A DNA stretch of 64,000 bases from Phoebastria nigripes (lineage: Eukaryota > Chordata > Aves > Procellariiformes > Diomedeidae): the NCBI GenBank assembly GCA_035582835.1, contig JAYKAV010002109.1, forward strand, positions 3,236,930 to 3,300,929, in the 5' to 3' direction. A model generated the notes under the pieces. It worked only from the letters and a program-made list of their open reading frames with translations. It did no database searches and was not told the origin of the DNA. A program made the translations under genes and the position numbers. How positions within the stretch are numbered: position 1 is the stretch's first letter; each line of letters opens with the position of its first letter. Shown here in pieces: positions 1 to 11,759 of this stretch.

Positions 1-3000
1 TCACATAAGAGTACAAAGCCAGCAGCAAAATGAATAGACATTATTCTATATTTAGTTTCTCTGTTGCTGTTTTATATCACCTAGATGACTACAAAATACA
101 CCACTTTAATGCAATATCTCATTCACTAAAATACTTCACAGCTAATTTTACTTTAAATCTAGTAATGAATTTCAGAACATGGTAAGAAATGGAGTATTAA
201 ATACCCTATAATGGCACAAAGAAAAATAAAACCATGAGTATATTTTTATACACTTTTTCTTAATGAAAAACAAGGAAACATATACAAAGTATTTGAGTTT
301 TTCATGCTGCTACCTTTTATGTTTTCTCTGCATTGTATTTGAATGCTGTCCTCTTGATTATATTCTCTGAAATACTTGTTTGAAGTAAGATACTTTATTT
401 TAATAAGTGGAACAAAGCTTTGAATAGCTTGGTTCAAAAAAACAGTTTTAAATGAAAGGAGCTGTTGCTAAGCACAGGGATCTTTGCCAAATACTTTTTA
501 AATGGTTTATTGTGCCCTAGCAATCCTGAGATTAAAAACATCTCTTGAATTACAATGACACATCAAAAAATAAAATTAATGTGGGGGTTTTCATTACAAG
601 AATTGAGCCTCTGTGTGTTATTCTTTCCATTAGATAAGAAAGAAACATACTGTGGTACATTGTTTTTGCTGTCAGAGTGAGCTTTTAGGCAAATATACAA
701 TATCACACTATATCCCTCATGGATTCAATCACGTACTGTACAAGTTCTTCTATTAATTTAACTTAATGCTATGGATTTAAGGGATAGACTGTATATTTTC
801 ACATATTCTTCTGTACTGGGGATGAGTTATTTTTAGACTCCATAAGTCTTCATCAAAATCAGAAAATTGCATTGCCTCATATGACTACAATATGAATAAT
901 ACTATTGCCTCACTCTGTAATAAACATTTATTTTTCCACAGTTCTTGCAACAGTTACAAAACAATTGTTTTGCCAAGCTCTTATGTGGCAACGCTGCGGA
1001 GCATATAGATCTTATTGTCAATGAGAAACCTGAATGCAGAGAGCTAAACATTTTAAAGAAAAACAAAATCAATAGCATCTCCTAGCTAATAAAGTGTCTA
1101 AACCATTCCTCTTAACAGTGTTGGCCTGATAGTACACAAATTATGATTTAGAATAGGAAAAAAGGAAATAGCAAAGACAACAAAGAAAACAGCTGCTAAT
1201 TGATTTTAAACCAAACTCCATTTCCACATCCTGAAATCCTATTTCAGTTTGTATCTGGGGGGCTGCGAATATATGACAAACCAAAGACACAGCTCCAGAT
1301 ATCTCAAGGTGGATATGAAAGCAGGGCCATGCAGATTGTTGGGATTTTTCTTGAAATCACTAACTACTGTGTTTTGCCCAACATTTCGTAAGATACCAGT
1401 GAAAGACAGCACACGTACCTTGCCAGATAACACATGTACATCGGTACTGTATGGCTTTAGCTCACAGGTTTTATTTGTCAAAACACACTTTCCTGCTTTA
1501 TTTCACAAGGACAAATAAAATAATTCATCTGCAAGTTATAGATTACAGCAAATTAAAACAAAACACATTGTACATATTAAAACTGAGCAAAATCCGAACT
1601 AGCTAAACTGGCAGACATAAACACAATAATGATTGGAAGAAGTGGGCAAATTACATTTGTCTTGTTACTCACGTACATAACGCCTCAAGTTACTCAAATA
1701 ATAAATGCAAACATATCTAACTCAAAAGAATCACAGTGAAATCCTGCCACTTTCATCTCTCTCATACTTTCATGGATAATCCATTATAAAGATGTCTATT
1801 CAGGTATTTATTAACCCCAGCACATTTCTCTCAAAGAATTTCTCTATTTTAGTAATTGTCCCCCAATGTGACACTCTTAACAGAATTTGAACACACAGGT
1901 AGACAGCTTTTTTCCTTCCCCATCTTAAAAAGGAAATATGTGAGAAAAAATAAGAGCAATATGTCAAAAGGAAAACCAAAGTCACCTCAAATTGGCCATG
2001 GATTCTTTGCCTCTCCAAGCTGGTACAAGTGCTTGGAGTTTCAGTGGGGACGTAAAATGGCCAGAAAGGTGTTCCCTTGTTATAAGGGTACTGTCTGTTG
2101 GCACAACATTGACATTACTGGAGCTCCCATATTTAGGGGGAGGAAGAAGGATGGTGGGAACAGAGAAGTGGCATGACAGATGAGATCCAGTACATTTATC
2201 TTCCACTGTTATAATTTACAGCAACCTTCAGCTACTAAACATTTTCAAGAAAGCATGAAGAACATGACTTTGGATCAAGAAGTCTAGAAACAGGATCCTG
2301 GTCCACTTCCCAAGCAGTCCCTAGTGCTGAGCCAAGCTGATAGGCAGGCTCTGGCCATACAGCAAGACTGGGCATGACAGCAATGGGAAAAGTGACTGGA
2401 GAAAAGAGAAGGCCTGGCGTATAAAAATTACAACAGTGTACGTAGCATATCCTCAAAGCCAGCAGAGAAAAGGCGACAACAGTGAAAGCAACAAAAAAGG
2501 TAAATGTGAGTTCAGCATAACTGAACCAAAATACCTGCATTAGCAGATCATGACTTAAACCAACAGACATCACTTGGGGATGATACCTTTTCCTCACAGA
2601 AGTTTCACTGTGTATTGTAAACTATTCAGAATATCTTCTACAACGAAGTTTACCTATAGTCTAGTACAACGGGTTCTCCTTTCAAAAAAAATAGGAATTT
2701 CATATTAATATTGCCTGACCTAGCATTACACAAACTATGCAATGACTGACATGGATATGCATCTCTTCTGAAACTTGCAGGTTGTTTCACACTCCCAAAG
2801 GCCTACTCACAGGAGTGAGCTTAAAGTGCATGTCTTTTTAAAAGCAGATATTAAAGCAGAAATTAAAGATGCTGCATGTTGGTCAAGTTGAGGAATACCT
2901 TTACAGAATTATATTTTTAAGATGCTATATATTTCAACTAGAGACACTCTATAGCTTAACTTTCCTCCTTCAGGAGATCCCTGCTGAATCCACTCATACA

Positions 3001-4630
3001 CATAATCGGGGTAATCAGGATTCTCATTGCCTTCAGTCATACAGGACTAGGACCCCATTCTTCAATTCATCAAGCCCACTCATCTCAGGAGGAGTCCAAA
3101 GGCAAAGAATGCCACTAGGAAAAATATTCCTAAAACAGCCCCATTTGATTCCCTGCTCCGATAGGACATAAGAAATAAAACACTTTAAAAATGAATCAGA
3201 TCCCTTCAACCTTTGCTGAAAGAAGGCCATCACAGTTTATAGCGCTGAAAAGGTGAAGAAGAAATATAAAAAAAGATGAACACAATTACAAACCTTTACA
3301 TGCCTCTGCGGGAAATATATACTTTTCTGTTTTTCTTTGATAATACTACATAACTCCAGATTTCTACAACACAAGGAGAGACACTCCGGTCTCACATAAA
3401 ACATCCATCCACTAGGAAAGGCATTTATTGGTCTCAGAGGCCAGATATCACCAAAACCAAAATGCACCATTATTTGGACGAAGATGAAATGAATCGTCAT
3501 GACATTCTAACCTGCAAGAAGATGCACGCTTCATTACCAGTCAATATTCAGTAACACTAATTAAGAGAAGTAAATTGTGAAGGCTTTGAACATTGGCACT
3601 GGGACTCACAGACTACAGCAATTTCATTTATTCCTATTTAGTTCTGTGGATTCTTGTTTATTCAGTATGACAGACATGCCATATAAAGTAAATGTGAGCT
3701 AATAATTTTCTCATTTCCTAAAAACCTTAACTATGTTAATAATTAAGGCATTTTTTCTTCATACTGATTTAAAAAGGAATTAACACAACTGAATAAGCAG
3801 TAATTCTCATGATCAAATTTCCAATATTCTCTAAAGCATGAGATTAATTTTCACGTTTGAGTTTTCTTGTGACAAGGATCAGACCGCAATCTTTCCAGGT
3901 ATCAATATATACCTCAAGCTTCTAAATAAAAAAATGTCTGTGTTGAAATAAGTATTTTGAACAAATTATGCAAATGTTAAATATATTAGAAAAAATCAAA
4001 GGCAGAGTAAATGAGAGAAAGTGACTCTGTGCTAGTAATAGCTTAAAAAAAGCAAATTGCCCATCCCCCATTAGTTAGCCAAAAGCAAAGCTTTGGGGGA
4101 AAAATTTATAAAAATGGAAAAACATGGAGTAATTACTGAGATTACTTAATTGTCAGGAAGAGATTTCTGTATAAATTGTCCTTATTTCAGACAGCGTTAG
4201 TTTTATTTTATCTCCTCAAGTAGTATGATAGTTTCTTATTAGGGTACTTGGCTTAGAGCTTATTTTTTAAATTAAATTTCAGTTATAATAAACTCTTGCA
4301 TAGATTAAAGCAAAATATTAGAGCGGTGGCTCGTAGATGATGTTATTTCAGTGAAGAAATGTCGTAAGTTTAAAGTTTAATGTTTCTCTAATGATGGCTC
4401 TGTTAGTTAATTGAAACAAGTATTGTAGAGACATTTTTCCTCTCTTGGCAATTACCATTTTTACTAACATTCAAGTAAAAAGTAAACACACTTTGGGTAC
4501 TGGAACCTCCTTCAGCCCTTTTGTAAACTGAATACTGAAATTTCAAAATTAATAATAAATTGAATTAGTTTTCAGAGTGTATTTTATCTTTTACTTAATA
4601 AAACAGTTGAACGCAGTAAATGAAGCACAG
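1..4630. other. AT-rich non-coding stretch, no recognisable gene
   Basis: Reading both strands shows only short frames without a familiar domain. A minus-strand frame at 2235-2597 contains a hydrophobic stretch, but its DNA is a long pyrimidine run that would encode hydrophobic residues by composition alone. A possible minus-strand exon at 1419-1492 is treated as a finding, not as a gene. No LTR, tRNA or clear LINE motif was seen. Confidence 0.6.
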
Positions 4631-4939
4631 ATGGAGAACTCGGTAACAGGCACATGCAGGCGGGCACCTTGGTCACGGGGAACCCTGTGCAGGCAGCAGG
4701 AGACCCTGCTGCACACATTTACTAGTTATGTTATTACAGACAATGTATAGGACTTCCCAGTTTAAACGTCAGAGTGTAGTCGTTTTAAAATACATTAGCT
4801 GAAATTATCTTTCGTGTCTGAGGCCTTCTGCAGCCCTTCAGGCTGTGGCACAGGCCACCAGCCCTCCACAACCACGGGCTCCGGGCACCTGCTCACTGGG
4901 TGAGACTTTGAAAGGTTGAAAGGCAAAAAGCAAGCAGGC

Positions 4940-5225
4940 GCCTGGGATGCCGAGCGGCCCCACGGTTCCCGCTCCCGCCGGTTTCAGCCGCGGAAGCGCC
5001 GAGGCGGGCGGCAGGAGAGAGGCGGCCGCCATTACCCCGCCCCGGGCCCGGGCGGGAAGGACGGACACCGGCCCGCCCTGCCCCGCGCGGCTGCCGCCGG
5101 CCGGGCCGTGCCCGCGGCGCCACCTGGCGGCGCGGGGAGGAGCCGCCGCGGGGGAACTCCGCGGGAGGCCGGCAGCGAGCGCGGCGGGCGCCGCCGGCAC
5201 CCTGCGGCCCTCACGCTGCCCCTCC
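4940..5225. promoter_or_regulatory. CpG island, candidate promoter
   Basis: This block is strikingly GC-rich and dense in CpG compared with the AT-rich flanks. It contains Sp1-type GC boxes (CCCCGCCCC and GGGCGGG near 5037-5055), an ETS-like core GCGGAAGCG near 4990, and a GCGGCCGCCATTAC element near 5023-5035 that reads as a YY1-like ATGGCGGC on the minus strand. There is no TATA box, as usual for vertebrate island promoters. Islands like this normally mark the 5' end of a gene or a bidirectional promoter. No exon of a known gene could be recognised on either side, so direction is unresolved; a minus-strand ATG at 5032-5030 followed by about 64 open codons makes minus slightly more likely. 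It could also be an orphan island or an insulator. Confidence 0.7.
5117..5132 (-). promoter_or_regulatory. CTCF-like binding motif inside the CpG island
   Basis: On the minus strand the sequence reads CCGCCAGGTGGCGC, close to the vertebrate CTCF core CCASYAGRKGGCRS, with a G in place of the A at the third base. It lies in the GC-rich centre of the island, where CTCF sites are common, and the flanking GCGCC/GGCGC makes it nearly palindromic. Occupancy is inferred from the motif only. Confidence 0.5.
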
Positions 5226-5379
5226 GGTTATGGCATGTCTTGTTAGGTTTTTAGGACAGTTGAGTATTGTATTTACACACATAGCCGTGGCTAAGGAAAC
5301 ATACTGCATGTCACAGATCCGCCATGTTACTCATCTGAACACCAGGTCAGGGATGCTTTGGACTATTTAAATGGGGAAT

Positions 5380-6910
5380 TTCTACGCAGAAAGATAGTTC
5401 TTACTGCTCCTACTTTTTTTCCTTCATAATAGACTTCACTTCTATCTTTGTTCTCTATACAGAAATACTTAATTTCCAGTTATTCTGGTACAGTTATCCA
5501 TATTTCAGTATTTTACATCACGTACGGCCTTTAGAGCCGTTCCTTCGTTCCTGCCTCTCTTGTAACATGATCTGTTCTTTACCGTCCCATGATTTTGTAC
5601 GAGACAACAGTTGACATAACTACTAAGGATCTTCCTTCTAATTATTTCCAAGATGTTACATGCAACTTGTTTAATCTTTTAAGTAAAGTCTATAGTTTTA
5701 GGTTGGCTCCAGAACTTTGAAATATGCTGCTTAGTAAATACACAGGGAACAAATTGAGTATATTTCCTTTGAATATGACAACCACAATTCTATAACATTT
5801 CCTTACACAGTTATTAACCAATAATAATCTACAAACAATGCATATGTACCTGTAAGTATATAAGTCTGTTACCTGTAACTATATATAATTTTTATATGGT
5901 ATATACTATAAATTTTTCAACAGTATAATAACTGAAAGTTATTAGTCCTTAATTTAAAGTGAAAATGCAATATTCATTATGGAAGCGACCTGTAGAGCAG
6001 TTTCCATTCTGCAAACATTTGGCAAGTACTCTTTGGGAGTACCATTACAAGACCCAGTTGAAGTGTCCTCACGCTTCTGAAGTGAACAATACAGGCTGCT
6101 TTTCTTTTTTTCCTACAAGCATTAACGGATCCTTAACTTTCCCCTGCCTGTGCAAAGCCTTACAAAATAATGCACTGGTTGAGTTTACCTTTATTGTATG
6201 GCATGGAAAAGAAATTCTGCACCTAGGAACTTACCACAGTCAAATAGACTTGGGCTGGGAAACAATTTTACCATTGCTTGGGCAATTACAAGAAAATACG
6301 CACTTCTCAACGACTCAACAAATCCACAATATCTAGTTGCTTGAACAGTTAGTTCAACAGAACAGAGCTCGGGCTATTGTATTAGATCTGGCTGGTGACT
6401 CCATGCAAGATTACAATCCCATGAGCCACAAGGCCTGAATCTGTTTATGGATTCCTTATCCATTTTCCCAGGTTCTGTCTATGCAAATCAGCTTGAAAGT
6501 CAAAGATACTGTATTTTAGGAAAATATTTCAATCTATTTTTTACAGATGCTTTTAAACACATGGAATTTTAAATAACTTCCTCACTGAACAAGTGAAATT
6601 AAAACAACAGAACTCATACACACTAAAAATTACTAAAATTATTTTAAATATTTCCCCTAACCCACACTGCCTAGTGACACAACATCCTTCTGTCAGCCTT
6701 TTTGTGCATCCTTATTTTCTTGCTTTTCCTTAGTCTCTTTCCACACGATTTACATACTCTTAACTAAACTGATAACTGCTTCTCTGTCTGTACATCTTGT
6801 ATAAACCTTTCTGAATTTGGTTGCATGACCTCTTGTTTTTCATGGCCTGCCACTCCCCTGCAACACAGAAACCAAAGCGTGTGCTACCCCTTGACTGCAT
6901 GGTCTTTTCT
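5380..6910. other. AT-rich stretch without recognisable features
   Basis: There is a 125-codon + frame at 5959-6336, but no domain, signal peptide or splice context supports it. The rest is AT-rich sequence without repeats that could be named. Confidence 0.6.
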
Positions 6911-6911
6911 T

Positions 6912-7245
6912 TTTTCCAGATCATTGGTTTATAAAATGAACAAAATTGGTCCTAATACTGATCTCCTGTAGCACTCCACTAATCACTTTCCTCTTTCCCA
7001 AACCACTACCCACTCACAAATACCTCTGTCTTTGATGTCTCAGAAGATAATTTATCTATTCACATACCTCAGCTACTATAAAGTATCAAAATTACAGACC
7101 TTGCAGATTATTCTTTTGTGTTTTGCTCTATCAACAGATTTCCTAAATGCTAGGAAATTATGTCTGTGGACGCAATTTACCTTGTTACTGCATAGCAATG
7201 ATTTGTTAAACATAATCAGATTTTTGAGGCTGCCTTTAACTGTAA
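6912..7245 (-). mobile_element. Decayed CR1-type LINE, reverse-transcriptase fragment (antisense)
   Basis: Read on the minus strand this segment encodes broken but ordered pieces of the CR1/L2-type reverse transcriptase. From high to low coordinates they are a KGSLKNLIMF block (near 7208-7234), a block equivalent to VDVVYLDFSKAFD (7146-7182), HKRIICK-like residues, and then the hallmark SVLGPILF followed by NDLE (6914-6963). In intact elements the last block is GVPQGSVLGPxLFNIFINDL, the palm domain before the catalytic FADD. Stops and frameshifts separate the pieces, and nothing recognisable continues below 6912, so the copy is truncated and dead. CR1 is the dominant LINE of birds. The heavy decay suggests an old amniote-age insertion. 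Confidence 0.75.
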
Positions 7246-7389
7246 TATTCCAGGTGCCTCCACTGGGGCCTGGTATAAAAATAAATGGAATAGGAAAAAA
7301 AATTAAACACAAAAATCATTCTGTGCGCTCATTTACCATCAGAGCTCAGGTAGTATCATGTCTCAACAGTTCTCCTATATGGAAAATTT

Positions 7390-7422
7390 AAAAACAAACA
7401 AACAAACAAACAATCAATCAAC
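7390..7422 (+). repeat. (AAAC)n microsatellite grading into (AATC)n
   Basis: Five or so perfect AAAC units are followed by AATC units. Confidence 0.9.
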
Positions 7423-7429
7423 ATCATCT

Positions 7430-10400
7430 CTTGCATCTAGACAGAAATGTGCAAGCATACAAATCCATGCATACTCCTTTTTGTTTAGGAATCCATACCC
7501 TGACTCAAATTATAGCAACAATATGTATCTTTATTACTCTGGAAAGGATTCTGTTCTACTCACAATACAGTTATGGTCTACCTTTACTTCTACTCCTCTT
7601 ATTTTCCTTATTCTACTAGTAACTTCAGCAGTTTTTCAGTCCTACATGCCCAGCTATTTTCCCTACAAACTGTTACTCCCTTGGGCTTACCCAATGATTT
7701 CCATGCTACATTTCCCCAACACATGTCAGAAATGGGCCCATTTACAGACTGGTCTGGGGGAGGGAGCTGAATGGGGTTCGCCCCNTCATTAGCACAGGCT
7801 GGTGGCGCAGCGTATGTGGATTCTTGCCTCCCTCCGCTATTCCAGCCCATTCTGCAGGGCCTTAACTAATTTCTTAAATCATACACATCTGCCCTAGAAG
7901 ACCTTATAACATAGACTGTTAAGTCTATTGTTGTAAAACAACCTATTTAGTGAAGAGAGATGTGCTGTTTCTGATGAGTACAAAGCAGATGATCCAGGAG
8001 AGAGAACCTGTGTGTTTTCCTTGCACATGCAAGGTCTAATTTTCAGAAGCTTGTGCCCACCATACTCATACCTCTTTGCCCACACAAGTCTTAACGTACT
8101 CCAACAAAAGGCAGGACCTACGTTTTCCACTTCATCTCGTAGCTATGTGTATTTGTCCATCATTCTCCCAGTCTTGCATTCAGTTACTGTGAAGCCCTCA
8201 GGGTGCTTTCCCTTGTGTTTAATTACACGTAGGTTTGAAAAAGGAGGAGCAAATGAAAGTACTGCCTCTGCTCCCACATCCTTGTTTCCCACCTGTGGTG
8301 GCAGTGTCTCAAAGAAAGCAGAAAGCCTTGTGTGTGCTCTCTGTGGCCACCTTGGCTTCACTGCAGCAGAAGACGGGNCAAGAGACAGAGCACATTTGGA
8401 AGGGATTCCCCAGCCAATACTATGAATTATAAAAGCACATCAATGATCAAAACACACATACGTTCTGCTCCAGCTACCAGTTTAGCAATATTATTTCCCA
8501 TGTCTGTGACTATCTGTGACCTGGCATAGTTCTTTAAGCAGTAACCAGGCAAGATTACATATACTAAGTGCAGACATTATGCATAACCATTCAATAGTAT
8601 CATAATTTGTATATTTTACATCTCAGGGTATCTTAAGAAAGTACAGCTTCTTCTATACCTCACTTCTTAACATATAAGTTGTTAAGCTGTCAGTGAGCAG
8701 TGACACACCACCTCATGGAGTGACAACTGTGAATCGCAGGTAGAAGTAAAGATTTTAAACAATGAGTGAAGAATATTGATGGAAAGATGTGCTCTGAGCT
8801 GCTGACATCCTTTAGCTATAAAGCAAAAATAAAAGCAAAATAAAGTTTGGAGAAAAATAAAAGTTCTGTTTTATATTTGCTCTGTGCTCACAAAATTCCT
8901 TCTTTCTTTCCTTGACTAGTCAGAGACATAAAAATTCTATTACAACAAAAGAATTTGTTCCAGACCCCATCAAATGTCAGAGGCGTTCTGATAGCTAAGT
9001 GCCAACACAAGATAAAGATTAATAATAGTGGCAGTAACCTCCTTTCCCAAGACTTCTATAAAGAAAAGGGACAGAGAATACCAATGTAGCCACATATGTA
9101 CTTCTTGGCTGCTACCTTTTCATTTGTGTTAATTCCAGTGTAAGCCTTGAATCCCTTGAATTATTGTCAAAATTCCTGTGGATTATAATGACATGATATC
9201 ACGACTTCAACCTTTTTCCCTCAGAAGAAAAAAAAAAAAAAAAAAAAGGCTATGTCACAATGCAGAAGTATTGTTTTGTATTCCAAACCAGTAACACACA
9301 TTCCTGCAAACACAGTGACTATATGGACATTCCTCTCATGCATAAAAAGATCCTTAACAGGCTGTCTTTACTCACAGGGCCCTTCAACAGGTATTCCTGC
9401 TTATGTCTGGTAGTGATATGTATTGTAAACGTGTACACCATCTTATTTTATATTAAAACAGAAACAGATTGTTTCATATAGTTGAAATAACTGTTAACAG
9501 AAGGCATACCCATGCTAATTTATGTTGATCAGGATCTGTGCACATTTTCAAATCTTTGAAGAAAGGCAACTCTAACTTTTAAGCTTTTATGTCTAAAACC
9601 ATCACATAAAGCCCAATTGGAGAGAGCTGAAAAAATAGTTGCGCAAGAAAAAAGATACCNTAAAAAATACTTAAATGCTTGTCAACTTCAAAATTGAAGC
9701 AAGGTTACACTAAATTCTATGCTGAGATTGAGAAGCACCCCTGCATTTTGATCATGAACCAGAATTAATGGATAGATTAAGATGCAATGAAAGAAATTAT
9801 TTCAAGTAAGCCAGAAACTCTTAAGCTAACTATGAATTTAGGAGAAAAAAGTACAAATATCCTATTTTAATTACGTAATTGATGACAGAAATCTTACTAC
9901 TTCTAAGACATTCACAAGGGTTATTCGCCCCTCTCTCAATTTCTACCCTCAGCATTACTAATAAAATAATGAATGCTGTCTCTGGGTGGTAATGGAGTCG
10001 TACTACCAAGGCATATATATGAGCATTTCCTGCACTGTGATGGTATTTCCAGTGGTAATTTCAAGCTCCATGAGAAACAAGACAACAAATCAATGTTTAT
10101 CAAATGGAAAAAAGAAGTAAGAAAAAAATAAAAAAGCAGAGTTAGTGGGCAGCCTTCTGAAGTGTATTACAGAGGGAGATAATTACAAACGGTTATTTGG
10201 CAACACTGAAAAGAATAGGAAAATGCCCTTGCGAAGAGCAGCGGCTGTTCTAGTATCAGTGGCAGTGTCTGCTCTATTTCTGACCTCCTCTGACTGTGCT
10301 GGTAGGGAATTACCAGGGGTTAATCCTGGCAAAGCAGCAAAGGAGGCAGCTTGAACAGTCCTCCATGAGGCTGGAACAATTAGGACAACTGATAACAGCC

Positions 10401-11726
10401 AAAACTGGTTCTTATCACTTCAAGAGTAAATTACCACAGGGATCGGACGTTAATAGGCAATTCAGCAGCAGATGCTTTTTGCTGTGGACATAGACACACT
10501 AAGCTAGGCTTGGGAGACAGTGTTTCATTCTTTAGTCCAAAATCACATTTTTACATAGCTAAATATATTAAAGCATGCAGGCTGATATCTATACAAAACA
10601 AACATGGAAGCTTGGGCTTTTGCTAGGATGGAGATTTTCTCATCACCATCCACCACTTGCTTCACCACCACAACATACTGGCAGAGTACACGGTTTTATT
10701 TTCTGATTTCAAATATACGTTTAGAGTACCAGAGATGACATCTATTTTATAAGTGCAGGGCTAAAGAACCCCTATTCATGCATTACTAATAACTAAAAAT
10801 GGCTGAGGATTCTTCCTTACTAAGAAAAAGATAGTTATTAGAAGCTAGACTCCTAAGTCAATTATCAGGCCAAGAAAAACTAAACTTAAAATCTTAACTT
10901 TAATAAGTATATTAAAATAAAACCAAGAAGTCCTTAAGTGCTTTTCTGTTTTCAAAAAATATCAGGGGAAAAAAAAAAAAATCTTATTGACTACCTAAAA
11001 CCCCCTTTGAAGTTACTGCCTTCATTTATGAAGAAAACAGACTTTTCTTTCCCTTGCAGTGTTTGATGGAGGCCTTGCCCTAGCTCTGCCCTACCATAGG
11101 AAACACTGAGAAAAAGGGGTTTTATTACAGAGGTATTAAATTAAGGTTTCAGTCCTTAATAATGAATGTAGAGATGCAGAACCTNGTACTATTGAAGCAT
11201 AAGCATCATATAGGGATTTTAAAAAAGGTATTAACAATGCTTTGGGTTGCAGGGGTGGGTGCAGCCCTGGTCAGATGAGGATGGAGTTGCGTTGGGGAAC
11301 ACTTTGTAAACAGCTAGCTGCGCTGACAATGAATGAGATGGCTTTTCTCTCCTTGGTACCTTCCTGCTCTTTTATGTCCTCTAGCAGTAAATCCAGGGCT
11401 CATTTGTATAAAGTAACTCAGAGTAGAAAAATAAAAGCATCTATCTTCTGTGCTGCACATCACTTGAGAAATCCCCGACAGACCCAGTATTTACAGAAGA
11501 CTGAATTGTTAACTTATAGAATTACAAATAGAACATCATTCCATATGGCGCTACTTTTCAAATAACCTTCCTGTAAATCACAAACAACAAAAGACTGATT
11601 CATTAAGCAATGCCACTAACCATGTCCATGACACGCACTCAGGCTCTTCACAGAACTGAAGAAGTTAGCATGTCTGAATAAGTGGCCAGTGCGAACTGTA
11701 ACTCAATTCTCCTTCTTCTGTGTCAC
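7430..11726. other. AT-rich stretch without recognisable gene
   Basis: Frames at 7358-7792, 8012-8425, 10145-10354 and 11242-11565 show no domain that could be named. Isolated single N bases occur at 7785, 8378, 9660 and 11185. A20 lies at 9228-9247. Confidence 0.6.
9228..9247 (+). repeat. Poly(A) tract, 20 bp
   Basis: Uninterrupted A run; no LINE or SINE body could be recognised upstream of it. Confidence 0.9.
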
Positions 11727-11758
11727 TTTTTTTTTTTTTTTTTTTTNNNNNNNNNNNN
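11727..11758. repeat. Poly(T) tract running into a 12-N assembly gap
   Basis: A T run (11727-11746) leads directly into 12 N (11747-11758). The gap probably hides more homopolymer that could not be resolved. Confidence 0.95.
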
Positions 11759-11759
11759 A

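Noticed and set aside
5230..5370. 46-codon + frame starting at the edge of the CpG island (MACLVRFLG)
   Set aside because: Short and unfamiliar, with no conserved feature; kept out as a probable chance frame.
5959..6336. 125-codon + frame
   Set aside because: No domain, signal peptide or splice signals; AT-rich and probably chance.
10222..10300. ATG followed by a signal-peptide-like stretch (MPLRRAAAVLVSVAVSALF) and a GTAGGG that could be a donor
   Set aside because: No CpG island or promoter feature, no recognisable protein, and a single hydrophobic stretch is common by chance.
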